From NCBI GenBank assembly GCA_013397075.1, contig VWZS01009934.1, positions 992,001 through 1,056,000 on the forward strand: 64,000 nt of DNA. Direction: 5' to 3'. Origin of the DNA: Rhabdornis inornatus (taxonomy: Eukaryota > Chordata > Aves > Passeriformes > Rhabdornithidae). Below, piece by piece: positions 49,231 through 62,539 of this stretch. The translations under genes and the position numbers were made by a program. The notes below the pieces were generated by a model. That model was given only the letters and a program-made list of their open reading frames with translations. It was not told where the DNA came from and searched no databases. Each line of letters starts with the position of its first letter. Position 1 is the stretch's first letter.

Positions 49231-52139
49231 CAAAAGATGGCTTATATTATCATTCTCTGTCCTCTCAGAGGATGACATCTGGTTACTGTAGGAAGCATTT
49301 TTTTGTTAGAAAGCAGACTTGTTAAGTCATGTATGCACCTAGCAAGCTTAAGTCTGGCACACATCCCTTCCAACTCCTCTTCATTCAAACAAAACTTATA
49401 TAGTGAAAAATCTATGCCACAGAAGAAAAAAATGCAGTTTAGCTATTTTCAGAACAGAATGAATGTACTTGAACGAAAAAACCTTAACTGAGCACCTAGG
49501 AAAATGACAGAACAGGAAGACTGATTCAGCCTTAATACTGTGTTGTCTGTAATCATCCTTGCCCTTTGCACTGCTTCTAACCTCAGCAGTGGTGCCTGAC
49601 CTGTACAACAGGATTTATGGGTACCCTGAGCAGATGCAGAACTATTTCCCAATGTATCACTTTCAGAAGCAAAAGGATTTGGAGTTTCCTTCAAACCACA
49701 GGTGTGGTTCTGCAACACCAGGTACAGCATGTTTACAACCCCTACACTCCATGCCATGGGTTTTCTAACTTGTTTTAGTTCACAGGTCTTTGCAGGCACG
49801 GGCAGTGTGCTGTCTGGGACAAGAGCAAAGCCAGTGCAAGAATGTGGATGTCAGGGCATCAGCCCAAACAATTCATTGTATGGATCCCCTTGTCTCAGGC
49901 CAATCTCACTCTCCTAATGAGGATATGAGTACATGCTTCTCTCCCAGTTTATATTTATCCCTGGCCCAGGTGCTGTTTTCCAACTGCGAACACAAGCTCC
50001 CCTGTGTTGAGGACTCTGAAACTGAAAGAAAGAATTTTTGCCCCCTCCACATGTGCGAGACAGTAAAATGAATTCACACAAACCGGTGTCATGTGCCAAG
50101 GCAAAAAGGCCTGGAGTTTTTGCATGTTCAAAGCCAGCATATGTTTGTCCCTACGCTTATGTTCTATATGTTCTTTGCCTCACTGAAGCCTACAGCAAAC
50201 AGCTGTCATTAACATTCACTCCTTCTGCTAACACTTTCCTTAATCCCTAACTGACTTCCCAGCCTATAATTAAACTTTCCAGCTGCCACACTAAGAGATG
50301 GCACCAATATCCATCATTTATTTCTAAGTTGTCCTTAAAAAGCTCTTTTTCCAATTTCCAAGACCATGGACTAGAACGAAAGCCTCTTACCCTTACAGGT
50401 TTTTGGCTAAAAACCTCCATTCACTTACAAACTGTCTCATCTTTTACCAGGGAAATTAAATGGCCAAATACTAGTATCTTAACAATTAAACTAATGCATT
50501 TTTCTAGTGCCAGTAGCTGGAATGCAAAGCGCTTGAAAACTGATGCATAAACACTGAATGTGTTTACACATTTTGTATGGAAAATATACTAGAAAGAGCT
50601 GTATAACCAGCAGCATTTACAAAGCTGTTTGATTCAAGCCCAAAGTTTAAACAGGAGCCTGAATTAAAATAATGAAAGGCCTAATATCTTACTTCAGATT
50701 GCAACAGTAAATTGGGGTTAGCGCTTCAATCTTGAAAATGTGTTTTTCACATCAGCATAAGAGATTACTTGAACAGTAGAGACAGTTGACAACATTTCCG
50801 TCTGGTACTATTCTTGCAGCGTTCAAGAGGACTTGATATTTTATAAGAAAATTACTGGCTTCACAGTTGAAAAAGGGAGAAGAAGTCTCAAGCAAATGCT
50901 GTATTTTTTGGTAACATGACATAACAAGACCCCGAGGAAGCTGAACAAAGCAGGTGAAGGCAGTGTAACACCTAGTGGACACACAGCATGGGGTTCAGAA
51001 GACCCATCATCCACAAGCCCTTCAGATCCAGTACAAGAAAACCCCCAAACAGCCACAAAATGCTGCTATTTTAGTGAGCCCCAAATGTCTGGGACACCTG
51101 CTGATCCTCTGAGCCCACAAAGTTCCCCCAACCCAAACCTGAAGGATGGAGAGACATTTACACCATCCTCAATCCCAGAGCTCTGCAACTCTGCACACCA
51201 AAACACAGGAGGCCTGTATCTCCAGATACTGTTATAGAGGAGGGCAACATCTGTTTGACTGCTGAAGCCCCGTCACTGAAAACAGCAAGCAGGCCCCATT
51301 CATAGTATGATTGGCAAGTGCCAGCTGGCAATCCTGACAGCCCACAGCCTGTAGCCTGCTGATGAAGACTCAGGGATGTTCAGGATCAGCCACCTCGGTG
51401 TCCCCTTCAACATGTTCAGCAGTCACAGCATGCTTTGGTTTTGTCTTTTGCCTCGGAGTAAAATTGAGTGCCAAGATGCAGCCTTCATGTTCATGAAACT
51501 GCAGGCTGGTTTCATAGGGGATGAGGCTGCAACCTTGCTGGAAGTTACCAGCCATTTAAACAAAGTGGGCATCTTCAGGAAAGGAATGCATTGGTTTTCC
51601 ATGTTATACTACTGCTTGAGCTTAACAATTTAACATTAAGGTTTTAATGGATTTCAATAATTGTACAAGATTTATCAGCTACTGTAAGGCTATTTTCGCA
51701 GGCTACCAGATTAATCACTCAGGTTTTGTCAAGACTAAAACATCACTTCTCAGCAAAGAGATCATGCCAGACAGACGCAGAAATTCAAAGCCTGAACGGC
51801 TATGGCTTGTTCCTAGCAGCAAGGCAAGAAAGGTCAATATTTTAAGTGAAAATGCATACACTTTCAGCTCTCTCTAAACTATAGGTGAAACTTTTCTCCC
51901 TCCTTAAATTAAACATATAATTTTAAAGATGGATTTCGAAGAGTGCGTGAGACACTCTTAAGCTTCAAATATGTATATGTTGAGAGGTTAGGAGAACATG
52001 AAAACAGTGTTTCATTGAAACCCGTTTGTCATTTTTAATCATAGGATAACTTTGGAAGAGGTGTGACTGATGAAATTTAAATTTTCACCTGACAAACTGA
52101 ATTATTCATCTTTGCCTACGACAAAAGACCAAGCAGAGC

Positions 52140-52157
52140 AGTCAGTCAGTCAGTCAC
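52140..52157 (+). repeat. (GTCA)4 microsatellite
   Basis: Four perfect GTCA units just upstream of a CR1 copy. Confidence 0.95.
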
Positions 52158-52297
52158 AAGTCCCAGGAGCTACTACAGAACATCCTTGAGAAGTGGAAGC
52201 TATGTCTTGCAGCACCACAGGGTGAAGTCCCACTCCTTGCAAGAGTCATGTATGAAAACTTTACGTGCTGCCAGTCACTACTTCTTTTGCCAGTGAT

Positions 52298-52536
52298 GGG
52301 ACCTGAGGAATGGCCTGAAGTTGTGCCGGAGGAGGTTTTGGTTAGGCACTGGAATAGGATCACCAGGGGAGTGATCACAGCACCAAGCCTGGCAGAGTTC
52401 AAGGAGTGTTTGGACAATACTCTCAGGCACATGGTGTGATGATTGGGGTGCCCTATGCAGGGCCAGGATTGGACTTGAAGATCCTTGAAGCTCCCTTCCA
52501 AATCTGCTTATTTGGTGAGTCTGTGAAATACTCCAA
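52298..52536 (+). mobile_element. CR1 LINE 3' end with internal deletion
   Basis: GAGGAATGGCCTGAAGTTGT, GGCACTGGAATAGGATCACC, GGCAGAGTTCAAGGAG, CTCAGGCACATGGTGTGATG and GAGTCTGTGA follow the passerine CR1 3' end in order. About 35-50 nt of the usual sequence between GGAGGTTT and GGCACTGG (the part carrying GGATATTAGGAAAA) are missing. The codons upstream of this point do not form a usable frame. Confidence 0.92.
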
Positions 52537-52859
52537 GCTCACACTAAGTTTTCAAGGAATTGCCTTATTCTAATGGAATGCACTTGTCATCATGCCTCGT
52601 CACCCCAGTTCGGGAAGATACCATGCATTTTGCGGAATGGTTATCTTAAACTATGCTATATATTACTCTTATGTCCCAATTTTGTCCCTCTCTAATATTA
52701 GTGATCAATAGTTTCCTCATTGTGTGTCCTACCAGAGTTGAGAAAGAAATAAAGTTCTAAAAATTTCCACAGAGTTTAGAAAATGGGGTTTCCATACATC
52801 ACAACTTTAGAATAGTAGGTTAAGAGTAGGCTCTCCAAGGTCTTCCAATGAAGACTAAA

Positions 52860-55140
52860 TGCCAGCAGAAAGCAGGATTCCTTGCCTGGAAATATAAAGA
52901 TGTTGGGCTTAAACATGAGATTAGTCAAAGAGTGAATTCTGCTCAGCCCACATCTCCAGTATGTCTTTAAGTAGGAAATAATTCCGTTGATTATGTAAAC
53001 TCTTATTCAGACTCTTGTTAATGTTTGTGCTATCCGTTCTGAATTTCTGGACAGTTTCTTTCAGGCTCAGCAGCCAACATTTAATTAAGAAATATTTAAC
53101 AACTAGTGTTTTTTAAACAACATCACGTTCTCAGAAATAATTGAGTATCAAATCTACTTTACCAAATCAAAATACAGCCAGTGGAAACCAGATACAAAAC
53201 ATATGCCTTCAGCTGAGCTAGTTTTGTTTAGAAAATGAACAGACAATGTATTTCCTAGGCTGAGACCTTGATCTGTTTGCCAAATATTGTCCTGCAGAGC
53301 TTTTTCTTCTTACAACAACATTCCAGGCACAGAGGACACTATCAAGGAAGCACACTCACAGTTCTGCAGGTTAGGAACAATGATAACCTCAGCGTGCCTT
53401 AAAAGAAAGGTGGCAAAGCGTTTTCAGTAAAGCACATAATGCAGTATGTAGTTAATGTGTCTGTTTTATCCCTTTATAACTGCTCGGAAGCCAGAAAGCG
53501 ATGGGTATTTTCTTATGCAATTAGAAAGTTTTTAACATGTTTTGTGGCTGCATCTTCTAGTGCATGCCAGCAATTTTTTACTTAGGCAAAAAAAGCACAG
53601 CAAGATTTCTTGCAAATCTATGGAAATATCAAACACTTGTATTGATTTCCACAGACTGGTTAAAAGAAGGAGACACAGCTACACTGACAATGTTCTTCAA
53701 AGCGACATCATAGGATCAGAAGGTCACACAGGGCATCTCTTCTCACACCAGCTATTTTGCTTTTAGATAGAAGAAACACTGGCTAGAGTTAGAAAAGGGC
53801 ACCACAGATGATGGAAAATGCAGGACACAGGTAAACAGGAAAATAAATTGCAATAACCAAACTTCTGCTGGGGTGAGGCAAGGTGATTCAGAACAACAAG
53901 GGATGGGGAAATGCAGTGATCATGTCTGCAAAGCAGATAGGCAAAATCAACATTGGAGCTTGAGAGGGAGGGAGTCCAAAGCCAGGTAAAGAGTTTGCTT
54001 AAATACAGACATTCCTGTTACAGAAGCTGCATCCTTCTGGTCAGTGTAATCATTTTGCCCCCATGGGTAACCCCAAAATCATGCAGTTTGCCCCGTACTG
54101 ACAAGAGACATTTTATGTCCATTCCTACAGCACAGCAATGGGAAGTTGGTAAAAATTTAAAAAGAAGGAACTTTTTTTATTCTTCATCTCTGCATCCTTA
54201 ATTCAATCACTGTCCCCTAGGGCTGAGAAAAGGACTGGCTTTACTGCTCTGCATTATCATGTTGGCAGAGAAGTTACACAAAAAATATTCCTAGTTTATA
54301 TATGATGCAAGTGTAAGAAAAACAGTTTCAGGTTCACACTATGAAGAATAAGTCAAGAAATCTAAGTCACAGAAATACCAGATGAGGGTAGAATACTTTC
54401 AAACCTTATGGATGAAATTCTGTGTGGTTGAGCTTCGCAAGAACCGTGGTCAATGGGTAACAGATCAGAAATAACAACCTTAGCATCAACACTTAGAAGT
54501 GTAAGGTAGGCTTTTCAAGTATGTTTAGTTTAGCTTTCAAGTAATTTAGTTATATCAGCATTTCACCATCACAATAATTGTGTGGCATATTTAGTTTGTG
54601 CAAATAAAAGTAGGTACGTTATTTATGCAGACAGAAAGCCTGGCTGAATATATTTAAATATATTGATGAAGGAAATGGGCACTGTCTTTTCTCTCTGTCT
54701 TGGAAAACTGGTGAGGGCAGAAGCATTGTCTGCTGGCTCTGTTTCTCCAGCCCAGGCACAAAGGGATTCCCAAGATCAAGACATTGAGTCAAATCAGCTA
54801 TTCTCTATTCCTTGAGAGTGTCATTAAATAGAGCGGCATGAGAAGTGGCTACGGATGGTGGTTTGTTGTTTTTCCAAAATATCCACTATAGCCCACAGAT
54901 GATTCTAATCCACAAATACGAGTAGTGGCACTGAGGGCAGGACTGAACACAGAGAGCAAACCAGTGTCAATACCAGATCTAAGCTGGCACAGAGCCTGTC
55001 CCCAACCTCTGTTTGCTGCACTTAGCACACTACCCCTGCAAGTAACTGATGAAACCCCGACAGTGTGCTGGCACAGTATTAAAGGATCCTCCTAATTGCT
55101 ATGCTTCGAATTCCAGCTCTAAGCCTGCTAAGAGAAAGTC
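52860..55140. other. Unassigned intronic sequence
   Basis: No repeat family, exon or RNA gene was recognised in this stretch. Confidence 0.7.
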
Positions 55141-55154
55141 TGCAAAACTCTTTA

Positions 55155-55360
55155 ATAAATCATAGAAATCAGAGATGAAAATTAGGTCATGTCACCCACG
55201 CCTCCTATCTGCACCACGAGTTTGTTACCCATACAGTGCTGCCGAGTGCTCTGTCTCGACAACTCCTAAATGATTCAAGTGCTGAGGTTTTTCCCGATTC
55301 CCCAGGCAGGCTGTTACACAGCCCAGTGAACATCACCATCCACAGGCTTTTCACTGGCCA
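55155..55360 (-). mobile_element. Old CR1/L3-like LINE fragment
   Basis: The stretch from ATAGAAATCAGAGATG, through CAACTCCTAAATGATTC, to GATTCCCCAGGCAGGCTGTT follows the reverse complement of the ancient CR1/L3 3' end (usual form: ..CCTCCAATGATGGAGATTCC..AGGCAA..TTCCAGTG..). The sequence is heavily diverged. Confidence 0.45.
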
Positions 55361-55868
55361 GCCTCATCCTCTCTGTACCAATTTTGCCTCTGTCCCATTT
55401 TGCTCTGTTCCTATTTATATCTTCCTCCAACTTCCCCCAAATCTGCTCTTGATGCTACCTCAACCACTATCCGGCAAAAATTGTTGCTCAGGAAACGTTC
55501 TTCTGCCTCTCCCGTAATACTGCTGTAGTGTGCTGCTATTTTTAGGAGAAAAAAGGAGGTGGTAAGGGAATGAAAGGCTGCCAGCTCCAGCTGTACAAGA
55601 ATAATGCTCCAGTACAGTGGAAACTACATTACAGTGTTTCTCTTTAAGCACATATAATTGACCAAAACCTTAGTCTTCTGGAATGATCTAAATGGGAAAG
55701 ACAGAAGAAATGGAAAAGACAAATTCCAAGGTTAAAAAAAACTTCTTGTCATCTCATTTCACCTTTCAACCCCACAGCTGGGCTCCTCCTTCCACGGTTG
55801 TTCTTGAGATTTTGCAACAGCGCTTGCCTAGTGAGGCACATGGTTAAAGTAGCCACGTACTGCCATTA

Positions 55869-56800
55869 TCCTAGAATAGTTTAGGTTGGAAGGGATCTTA
55901 AAACTCACCAAGGTACAACATCCCTGCCATGGACAGGGGCATCTTCCACTAGACCAGGTTGCTTAAAGCCCCATCCAACCTGGCCTTGAACACTTATGGT
56001 TTGACAATGCTTTCAGGCACATGGTGTGGATCTTGGGGTGTTCTGCACAGGTTCAGGAGTTGGACTTATGATCCTTGATGGGGCCCTTCCAACTCAGCAT
56101 ATTCTATGATTCTGTGACTTTCAGGGATAAGGCATCCACAACTACTCTAGAAAACCTGGCTATTCCATCTTGTTCTATCACTACATGCTTGTGTAAAAAG
56201 TCTCTCCATTTTTTCTGTAAGCCCCCTTTAATTGAAGTGTCCTAATGCAGTCTCCCTAGAGCCTTCTCTGCTCCAGTCTGAACCCCAACTCTTCAGTCTG
56301 TCTTCACAGCAGAGGTGCTCCAGCCCTTTGATCACATTCATGGCTTTCATCTGTATCTGCTCCAACAGGTCTACACTTTTCATGTGCTGGGGATCTACAG
56401 GTGGAAGCAATATCCCAGGTAAGGTCTCATGAGAGCAGAGTAGAGAGAACCACATCCCTAAGCTGGCTGGCCACGATGCTTTTGATGGAGCCCAGGATTC
56501 TATTGGCTTTCTAGGCTGTGAGCATGCCTTGCTGAGTCATGTTGAGCTTCTCTTCCACAAACACCCCCAAGTATTTCTCCTCAGGGCTGCTCTCAATCTG
56601 TCTCTCAGCCTGTATTTGAGCTTGGGTTTGTCCTGACCCACGTGCAGGGTCTTGCACTTGACCTTGTTGAATTGAACATCAAGAGGTTCACATGGGCCCA
56701 CCTCTCAAGCCTGTCAAGGTCTCTCTGAATGCCATCCCTTCCCTCCAGAGTGTCAGTCACACCAAACTGCCTGGTGGTGTCAGCAAACTGTGCGATCATT
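55869..56800 (-). mobile_element. CR1 LINE, 5'-truncated, with pol C-terminus remnant
   Basis: The plus strand reads the complement of CR1 from its 3' end (AGTTTAGGTTGGAAGGGATC, CATCCAACCTGGCCTTGAAC) into the reverse-transcriptase C-terminus. On the minus strand the codons give DTLEGRDGIQRDLDRLERWA and HVNLLMFN (near 56670-56760), then LLEQIQMKAMNVIKGLEHLC (near 56295-56370), which are hallmark CR1 ORF2 segments. The frame is broken by stops and shifts, so the copy is dead. Between 55996 and 56116 it is interrupted by another CR1. It runs parallel to EPB41L3. Confidence 0.93.
55996..56116 (+). mobile_element. CR1 3' tail nested in an opposite-strand CR1
   Basis: TTTGACAATGCTTTCAGGCA, GGAGTTGGACTTATGATCC and ATTCTATGATTCTGTGA form a 121-nt CR1 3' end. 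The host element reads CTTGAACACTT before it and CTTTCAGGGAT after it, where an uninterrupted CR1 would read CTTGAACACTTCCAGGGAT. ACTT is repeated at both ends and is a plausible target-site duplication. Confidence 0.88.
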
Positions 56801-59051
56801 ACAAAATGATCAGTTAAGAAACCTGCTTACATGAAGCCACTGTGCCTTGGGCCAGCCCCTCGAGGGGCAGTGAGACCTGTGTTTTATGCCTGCTTCAAGA
56901 CAAAGTGACATGCTGACCCCCAAAAAGGCAGCTGCACATTACTCCCCAACCTCCCTGGCCAATGCCTGTGGCAGATGCCCTGCGCAAGGGGCTCTGTGCA
57001 ACCAGTGAATGGACTATCAAAACTATCTGGCCAAACTAAAAGACCCTGATTTCTGGAGCACACACTTTTATACATCACCCACTGTTTTTACCTTTATCAA
57101 ACCTCGTATTTACTGATATGCAAGGTTAGGAACCGCTACCAGGAACAAAGCTGAGGTATCAGATTTCTTGCTACAAATAATTCTTACAGGCAAGCAGTGA
57201 TGTTTCTCTTTGTTTATATGCATATGTATGGACTCCAGTGCATCTGTGGGGCACCTTCAGCAATCACACCATGCTGGGAGCAGAGGGGCTAAGCTCTGTC
57301 TGCCCCAACAGTTACTCTGCAACTGCAGTAGTTTAATTGAAAGAAAACAGCGATAAATACAGAGCACCTGGTGAAGTAATCATTTCCAGAGTCCTTAGAA
57401 AGATTACAGCTTCCTGACCTAAGCTATGATTTGCCTGGGTCAGATTTTCATACCTCCATCTAGACCAAACTGAGCCTTGCTTCATAATCAGGCTTACCGA
57501 TTTCCGTGGGAAGACTGGTAGATTAAGATACTCCCCGACATGAGTCAGGGTGCAAGAACAGGTCTCTCAGTTAGTATAAACATATGTTTCCTAGGTCTGG
57601 AAGAGCTGGGTTTTTTTTTTTTTGTTTTGTTTTCTTCTCTTCTTCTGTTCTTCACAGCCTGTTTACATTTGCTGGCTTATTAAATAAGATTTTATTTGCA
57701 GCCAGTACGTCCTAGGAAACCAGAGGTGTTACACATAATTGCCCTCAGATTCATTAGGACTAAACAAAGTAAGCTCCACCACCAGGGAGTCCTCTTGCTC
57801 CACTGCTACCAGCAGTGTCAAATTCCCTGGCTGGCATGAGTGGTGTCACCTCCCGCCACCAGGGAAGGGGTTGCTGGTGCATGCCAGCACGTGGCTGTCC
57901 CCCAGAATTTACTCACCTCCTCCAGGGAGGTGGAGTGTGACTGAGCCACTGCAAGGGATGAAGCTCTGAGGATGAGGAATACGAAGGAATAATCCCAAAT
58001 GAGGAGAAGCAGGGCAGGACCTTGGCCACTTTCTTGGGTGATGGGAAGAATGGAGAATGCCAGAGGAACAGGTTCCAACAGGGATTCCACCAAGGAGCCC
58101 AAACACAGGGGGACCCAACCAGTGACTGCAGGCAGATCAAGGGGATATGCAGGCGGAGCGATAGGCAAGAGACTGACTGGAGGAGCAGGACATGACTACA
58201 GAGCAGAAGAAAACCACAGGCATAAGTGTGCAGCTTGCCCTGGTCTGACATGGGCCAAGGCCAGCTGTTTTCCCTCCCTCTCTCCCATGAACACCCCACA
58301 GTTCATCAACAGGACTCCAAACAAAAGCCCACCATGGTCATCTGTTGCCACCTCAAATTATTCCCTCACTTGCTACCTGCAGCCCATCTGGGAACAAAAT
58401 CCAACCCGTGTTTTGTGAAAAAGACTGCAGTAAAAGCCAGGCAATGGGCACATGCTACACCTTGGTAGTCCTAGTTTTAGCATAGCCCAAAACTAGAATC
58501 ATCAACCATTCTCTGTCCCATGCAGGAGCTTTCTTCTCCCAAGCTTCACCTAAGAAAGCAATGCTGTGACTCCTTCCTCCTGTCCCATTTGCCAATAAAC
58601 ATCTGTTTCATGCAAACACACACACATGAGCAGGTATCCAAAATTATATCCTGTTTTTTTCTCTTCACATGCCCTTCCCCTTCCTGAAAATGCGTTTTTA
58701 TATTCACATATGCTTTCCATTTATTCTAGCCCTTTATCCCCGACACATGCTCTGAAACTGTGCATGTTTCCACATTCTTCTTTAACCCTCTAAACTGAAA
58801 GACTTTTCTCAGTGGGATGAAACATCTGGTGGGTGATCCTCATGCAGATTTCAGTACTTCTTTTGTTTCTCAGCTTGCCAACAGATCAATTTTTATAGAC
58901 AGTGAAGCCACTGAAATGGATTCTCTGTCTGTGGCACACAAAGTATTTCCAAGATCTATAAAGGAAAAGGTAAAAATTGAAGAGATCTATGTAGAAAAGC
59001 TCCCTCCCCCCCGCTTTTTTTTGTTCTGTGTACTTTTTAAACTTTTATTTA

Positions 59052-59097
59052 TGTATTTATTTAATACCCTTTCATGTATTTATTTAATACTCTTTCA
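59052..59097 (+). repeat. 23-nt tandem duplication
   Basis: The unit TGTATTTATTTAATACYCTT plus TCA occurs twice (59052-59074 and 59075-59097) with one C/T difference. Confidence 0.93.
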
Positions 59098-60739
59098 TGT
59101 ACTGCATCCCAAAGGATGCAAATAGATTGATGATTTAATTGATTATAACTTCCTTTTTACTTTTTACAAGAACAGAAAGCTCTGCTGATACAAAGTAAAA
59201 TTTAAAGATTTAGTTTTCCTCCAGAGACAAAAAGCTGACAATTACTCAAATTGCATTATATCAATTACTCAGGAAGGGTGGAGGAGATACTAATTGTGCT
59301 GTCTATACAGCACACTGTCTCAGATTAACTCAGTTGTCCCAAATACTGACCCATTTCTGCTTTTCCAGAAGTACTCAGTCCTCAGCAATCCTCCCGAGCT
59401 TCCTTTGCACTGATGGTGATGGTGACAACGATTGAGAGTGGCAGGGGAGGGAGCAAAAGCATGTAGGTTTTCTCTTACTGAAGCCAAGAAAAGTGCTTAT
59501 GCTCCTCTTCTCCACCACCTGGGCTGTTCCCTTTAAGAAACTGAGATCTTCCCAAAGAAAATAAGCCTTTCTCTTTGGGTGGTTCAAGCCAGCTATGTGT
59601 CCATATACTCATTTAGACTTGGACCATTCCCCAGCCATTATAAATGGCTAACACTGGAGATTGAAAATTTAGAGGAACATTGCTATAAAAGCTAGCTAAT
59701 CTATCATTCTTCCAGTGGTTCATCTCTTTTAAAGACTTTCTTTATGCTACTGACTAAAACTGCTTAGTGATGCTTATTTAAGTGTGGTTCTGGGTAACAC
59801 TCTTATACTCTACAACCTTTGTACCAAATAAAAACAATCCATCATCCAGAATAAACACTTTTTCAGTCTAATTTTCAGATTAGTTGACAGCAATCATATT
59901 TTTCAGTTATATGCATGCATTTATACTCACTTGATTAGGGAGCAATTTTGTTTGAACAAAACACTTTGAATATTCAAACACTGCAGCCATAACATATTTC
60001 CTGTAAAAATGTGATAAATAAGATGCTAAACCACAAAATCCTAGGGCCACGCTATACACATTGAAAAAACACAATCCTGCAGACTCATAACAGCCCTCCC
60101 TGCCCAGACTGACCCTTCATTTTCAAAGCACAACTTGTATTAAACATGCACGGAACACATACAGATTCTCAGCCAAGGACGTATTTTGATGTGACAAAGT
60201 CACATAGTTTCACACTTTTGTGTTGAAAAGACCGTAGCTCAAGAAATAAAGCTGATGCTTCATCTCATGAGAGACAAGAAGTCTTTTATAACCACTTATA
60301 AATGGTTTGATGTTTTCCCTCAGACAACAAGCAGTCATTTACTGGTACATGAGATTTCCATGAAACAAGTCTGGATGTCACCCACCGTGAATAACACATT
60401 TAACACATTTCAAGAACTTTCTGTTAACTCAAGATCATGCCTGAAATACAAAGAAGTGACATTTTACATATTTTAAGAAAACAACCATGCATAACCCCCA
60501 TGGAACTCACAACCATGCATCAAACAACAAATATAACAAACATAGGTGCCACCACGTTGCTGTGGGACAAATCTATTATCACCTACCCTTTCCTGGATTT
60601 CAAAGAAAAAATCTCTGAATAACAATTCTTTCTCATCAAAGACTAAATATTCAGCAGGTTTCCACTACAGACAAGAACAGATTTCATCCTGATTAAATGA
60701 AAAATTACATAAGTTGTAGCTTCACCTTCACTTGCTCCT

Positions 60740-61095
60740 TCTCGGAAGAGAGAACAAAACCCCAACCCGAACCAGCCCTCTCCAGTTTTGGTGCAGCTCT
60801 CCAGCAGCCAGGCACAGCCCTGCCCAGCGAGGAGCCGCCAAGGCTGAGGCGCAGGGGGAGGCTGGCGATGGGTGCCACACCCTGCGCCCCCCCTCTCCCG
60901 CTGCTCCTCCCCAAGGCTGAACCTGCCCACCGCAGCAGCGGGCTCCCATGGGATGAGCTCCTGATGCGCATCCGACCAGCTCCTCGTCCTATGGGGAAGC
61001 CTTTGGGGAGAAGAGGCCATCAGCTGCACCACTAACAGAGGGATGCGACTGCAGGCAATTAGTGAGGGGAGAGGCCGGGGCTGTACTGGTCTGAT
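60740..61095. other. GC-rich, moderately CpG-containing stretch
   Basis: About 350 nt are clearly GC-richer than the surrounding sequence and contain scattered CpG. The stretch lies about 1 kb from the main CpG island on the side of the gene body. It could be a shore, an alternative promoter or an untranslated exon. A weak minus-strand donor (GTGAAG|GTGAAG near 60726) was noted but is not convincing. Confidence 0.4.
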
Positions 61096-62539
61096 TAAAC
61101 AGAACCAGTGTATTTCTCATGTTTCCCGATGTGTTTCGTGTTCTCTGCTGCAGCAAGCAGGTCTGCAGCGTGCCAGCAGCTCAAGGAGCCTTCCTGTTCA
61201 TGCAGTGCCATAAGAAATAAACTTCCAGCAGCTCTTACCCCAATGCGGTGCTCTCAGGCTCTCCTCTCCTTCCCTGATTGCCATGCAGGTCTCATCCTCA
61301 CACTAGAGCTGAAACTTTCCAACCCAAGGAGACCAGCATAGCAGTATTTGCCTATACTCTATTATGCATGTACACACTCAGAGGTGCAGCAAGACCAGTG
61401 AATTTAACAACATCAGTGATGCAGCATGATGATCTTGACCTTTTAATACTCTATGAAAGGACTCTTCTCCACAGATTTAGAGAAAAAGCATACATTCAAT
61501 CACATCTGACTGACCTTTACTGGTCCAAGCCTTACGTAGTTTGCTTATATTCTTATTTTCATGGGACTTAATTATACTTGCTTTCTTTATACAAATCTTT
61601 CAGCTTTCTATGGACAGAGACAATTGCTGACAACACTAAAAGTAAAACAAAAAGGTATCACTCAGTTCACCAGGCTGTAAAAGAACAGATGTGCATGGGA
61701 CACACCTAACCCAGTTTTTTTTTCTTTTTTTTTGGCAAGCTGCCCTCTAACTTGCAATCATTTTGACAGAAAAGACCTCTAACATTGTAAGTAGTTTCCC
61801 TTCAACTTCGAAGCAACGTGAGTATTCGGTGGAGGAAATACTTTCCGTGTCTGCCTCAAACAGGGGCACACGCCGAGAGCAGTGGTGAGAGTAACAAGCG
61901 CCTTGACCCAGCGCTTTCCTCCTCCAGCACAGCCCCAAGAGAAATTTAATCAAGACAGCGCAAGGCCAGACGGGGATGCTTTGCCATTCGATCACCATAG
62001 GAGTGCGAGTTTTTAAGCTTCTCGCTATATGTGATGAAGTTTCGCCTTTGAATGAAAAATGGGACAACCGAAAAAGACAAAATCCTATTCCACCCACCCA
62101 CCCCGGTCCCTCTCTGGCATCCCAAGGGCGCGGGGCCGCACCCAGGATGCGGGCGCACCGACGGACCCGCTCAGCCCGCACGCTGGTCGCACCCGCGGCT
62201 TCTCAATTCCCCTTTTCCCCTTTCCCCACAGACCTGGCCGAGCACCGACACTTCCACGCCGCGCTCCGCGGGGCCAGGAGTAGGGATGGGGGAGAGTGAG
62301 GGGTTCCAGCGTCCGGCCCGCGCTCCCGAGCACCTGGGAGCCCGCGGTGGGTCAGACAGGCAGGGACGCGCGATCCCTCCAGCGCGGGGCGGAGCGGAGC
62401 GGAGCGGGGCAGCCCGGCCCGGCGGGGCCCCTCGCTGCCGGCCAGGAGGGGGCCGGCGCGGTGCTGCCACTGCAGCGGTCCGGGGCTGCGATGTGCTCCG
62501 TGCATAACCACACCCACCGCATTGCAGAAGCCACGGCCC

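Larger units (their letters stand above)
32502..62089 (-). other. EPB41L3: Probable EPB41L3 first intron, about 30 kb
   Basis: The sequence between the first coding exon and the CpG island shows no convincing exon on either strand; the open frames present are short and unlike known proteins. It carries CR1 copies of different ages (33.0, 38.9-40.4, 46.0, 52.3, 55.2 and 55.9-56.8 kb), G-rich tracts at 36.38, 47.88 and 49.1 kb, a sequence gap at 44.45 kb and a 23-nt tandem duplication at 59.05 kb. Calling it intron 1 assumes that the gene starts in the CpG island, as the acceptor in front of the coding exon requires some upstream exon. Confidence 0.65.
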
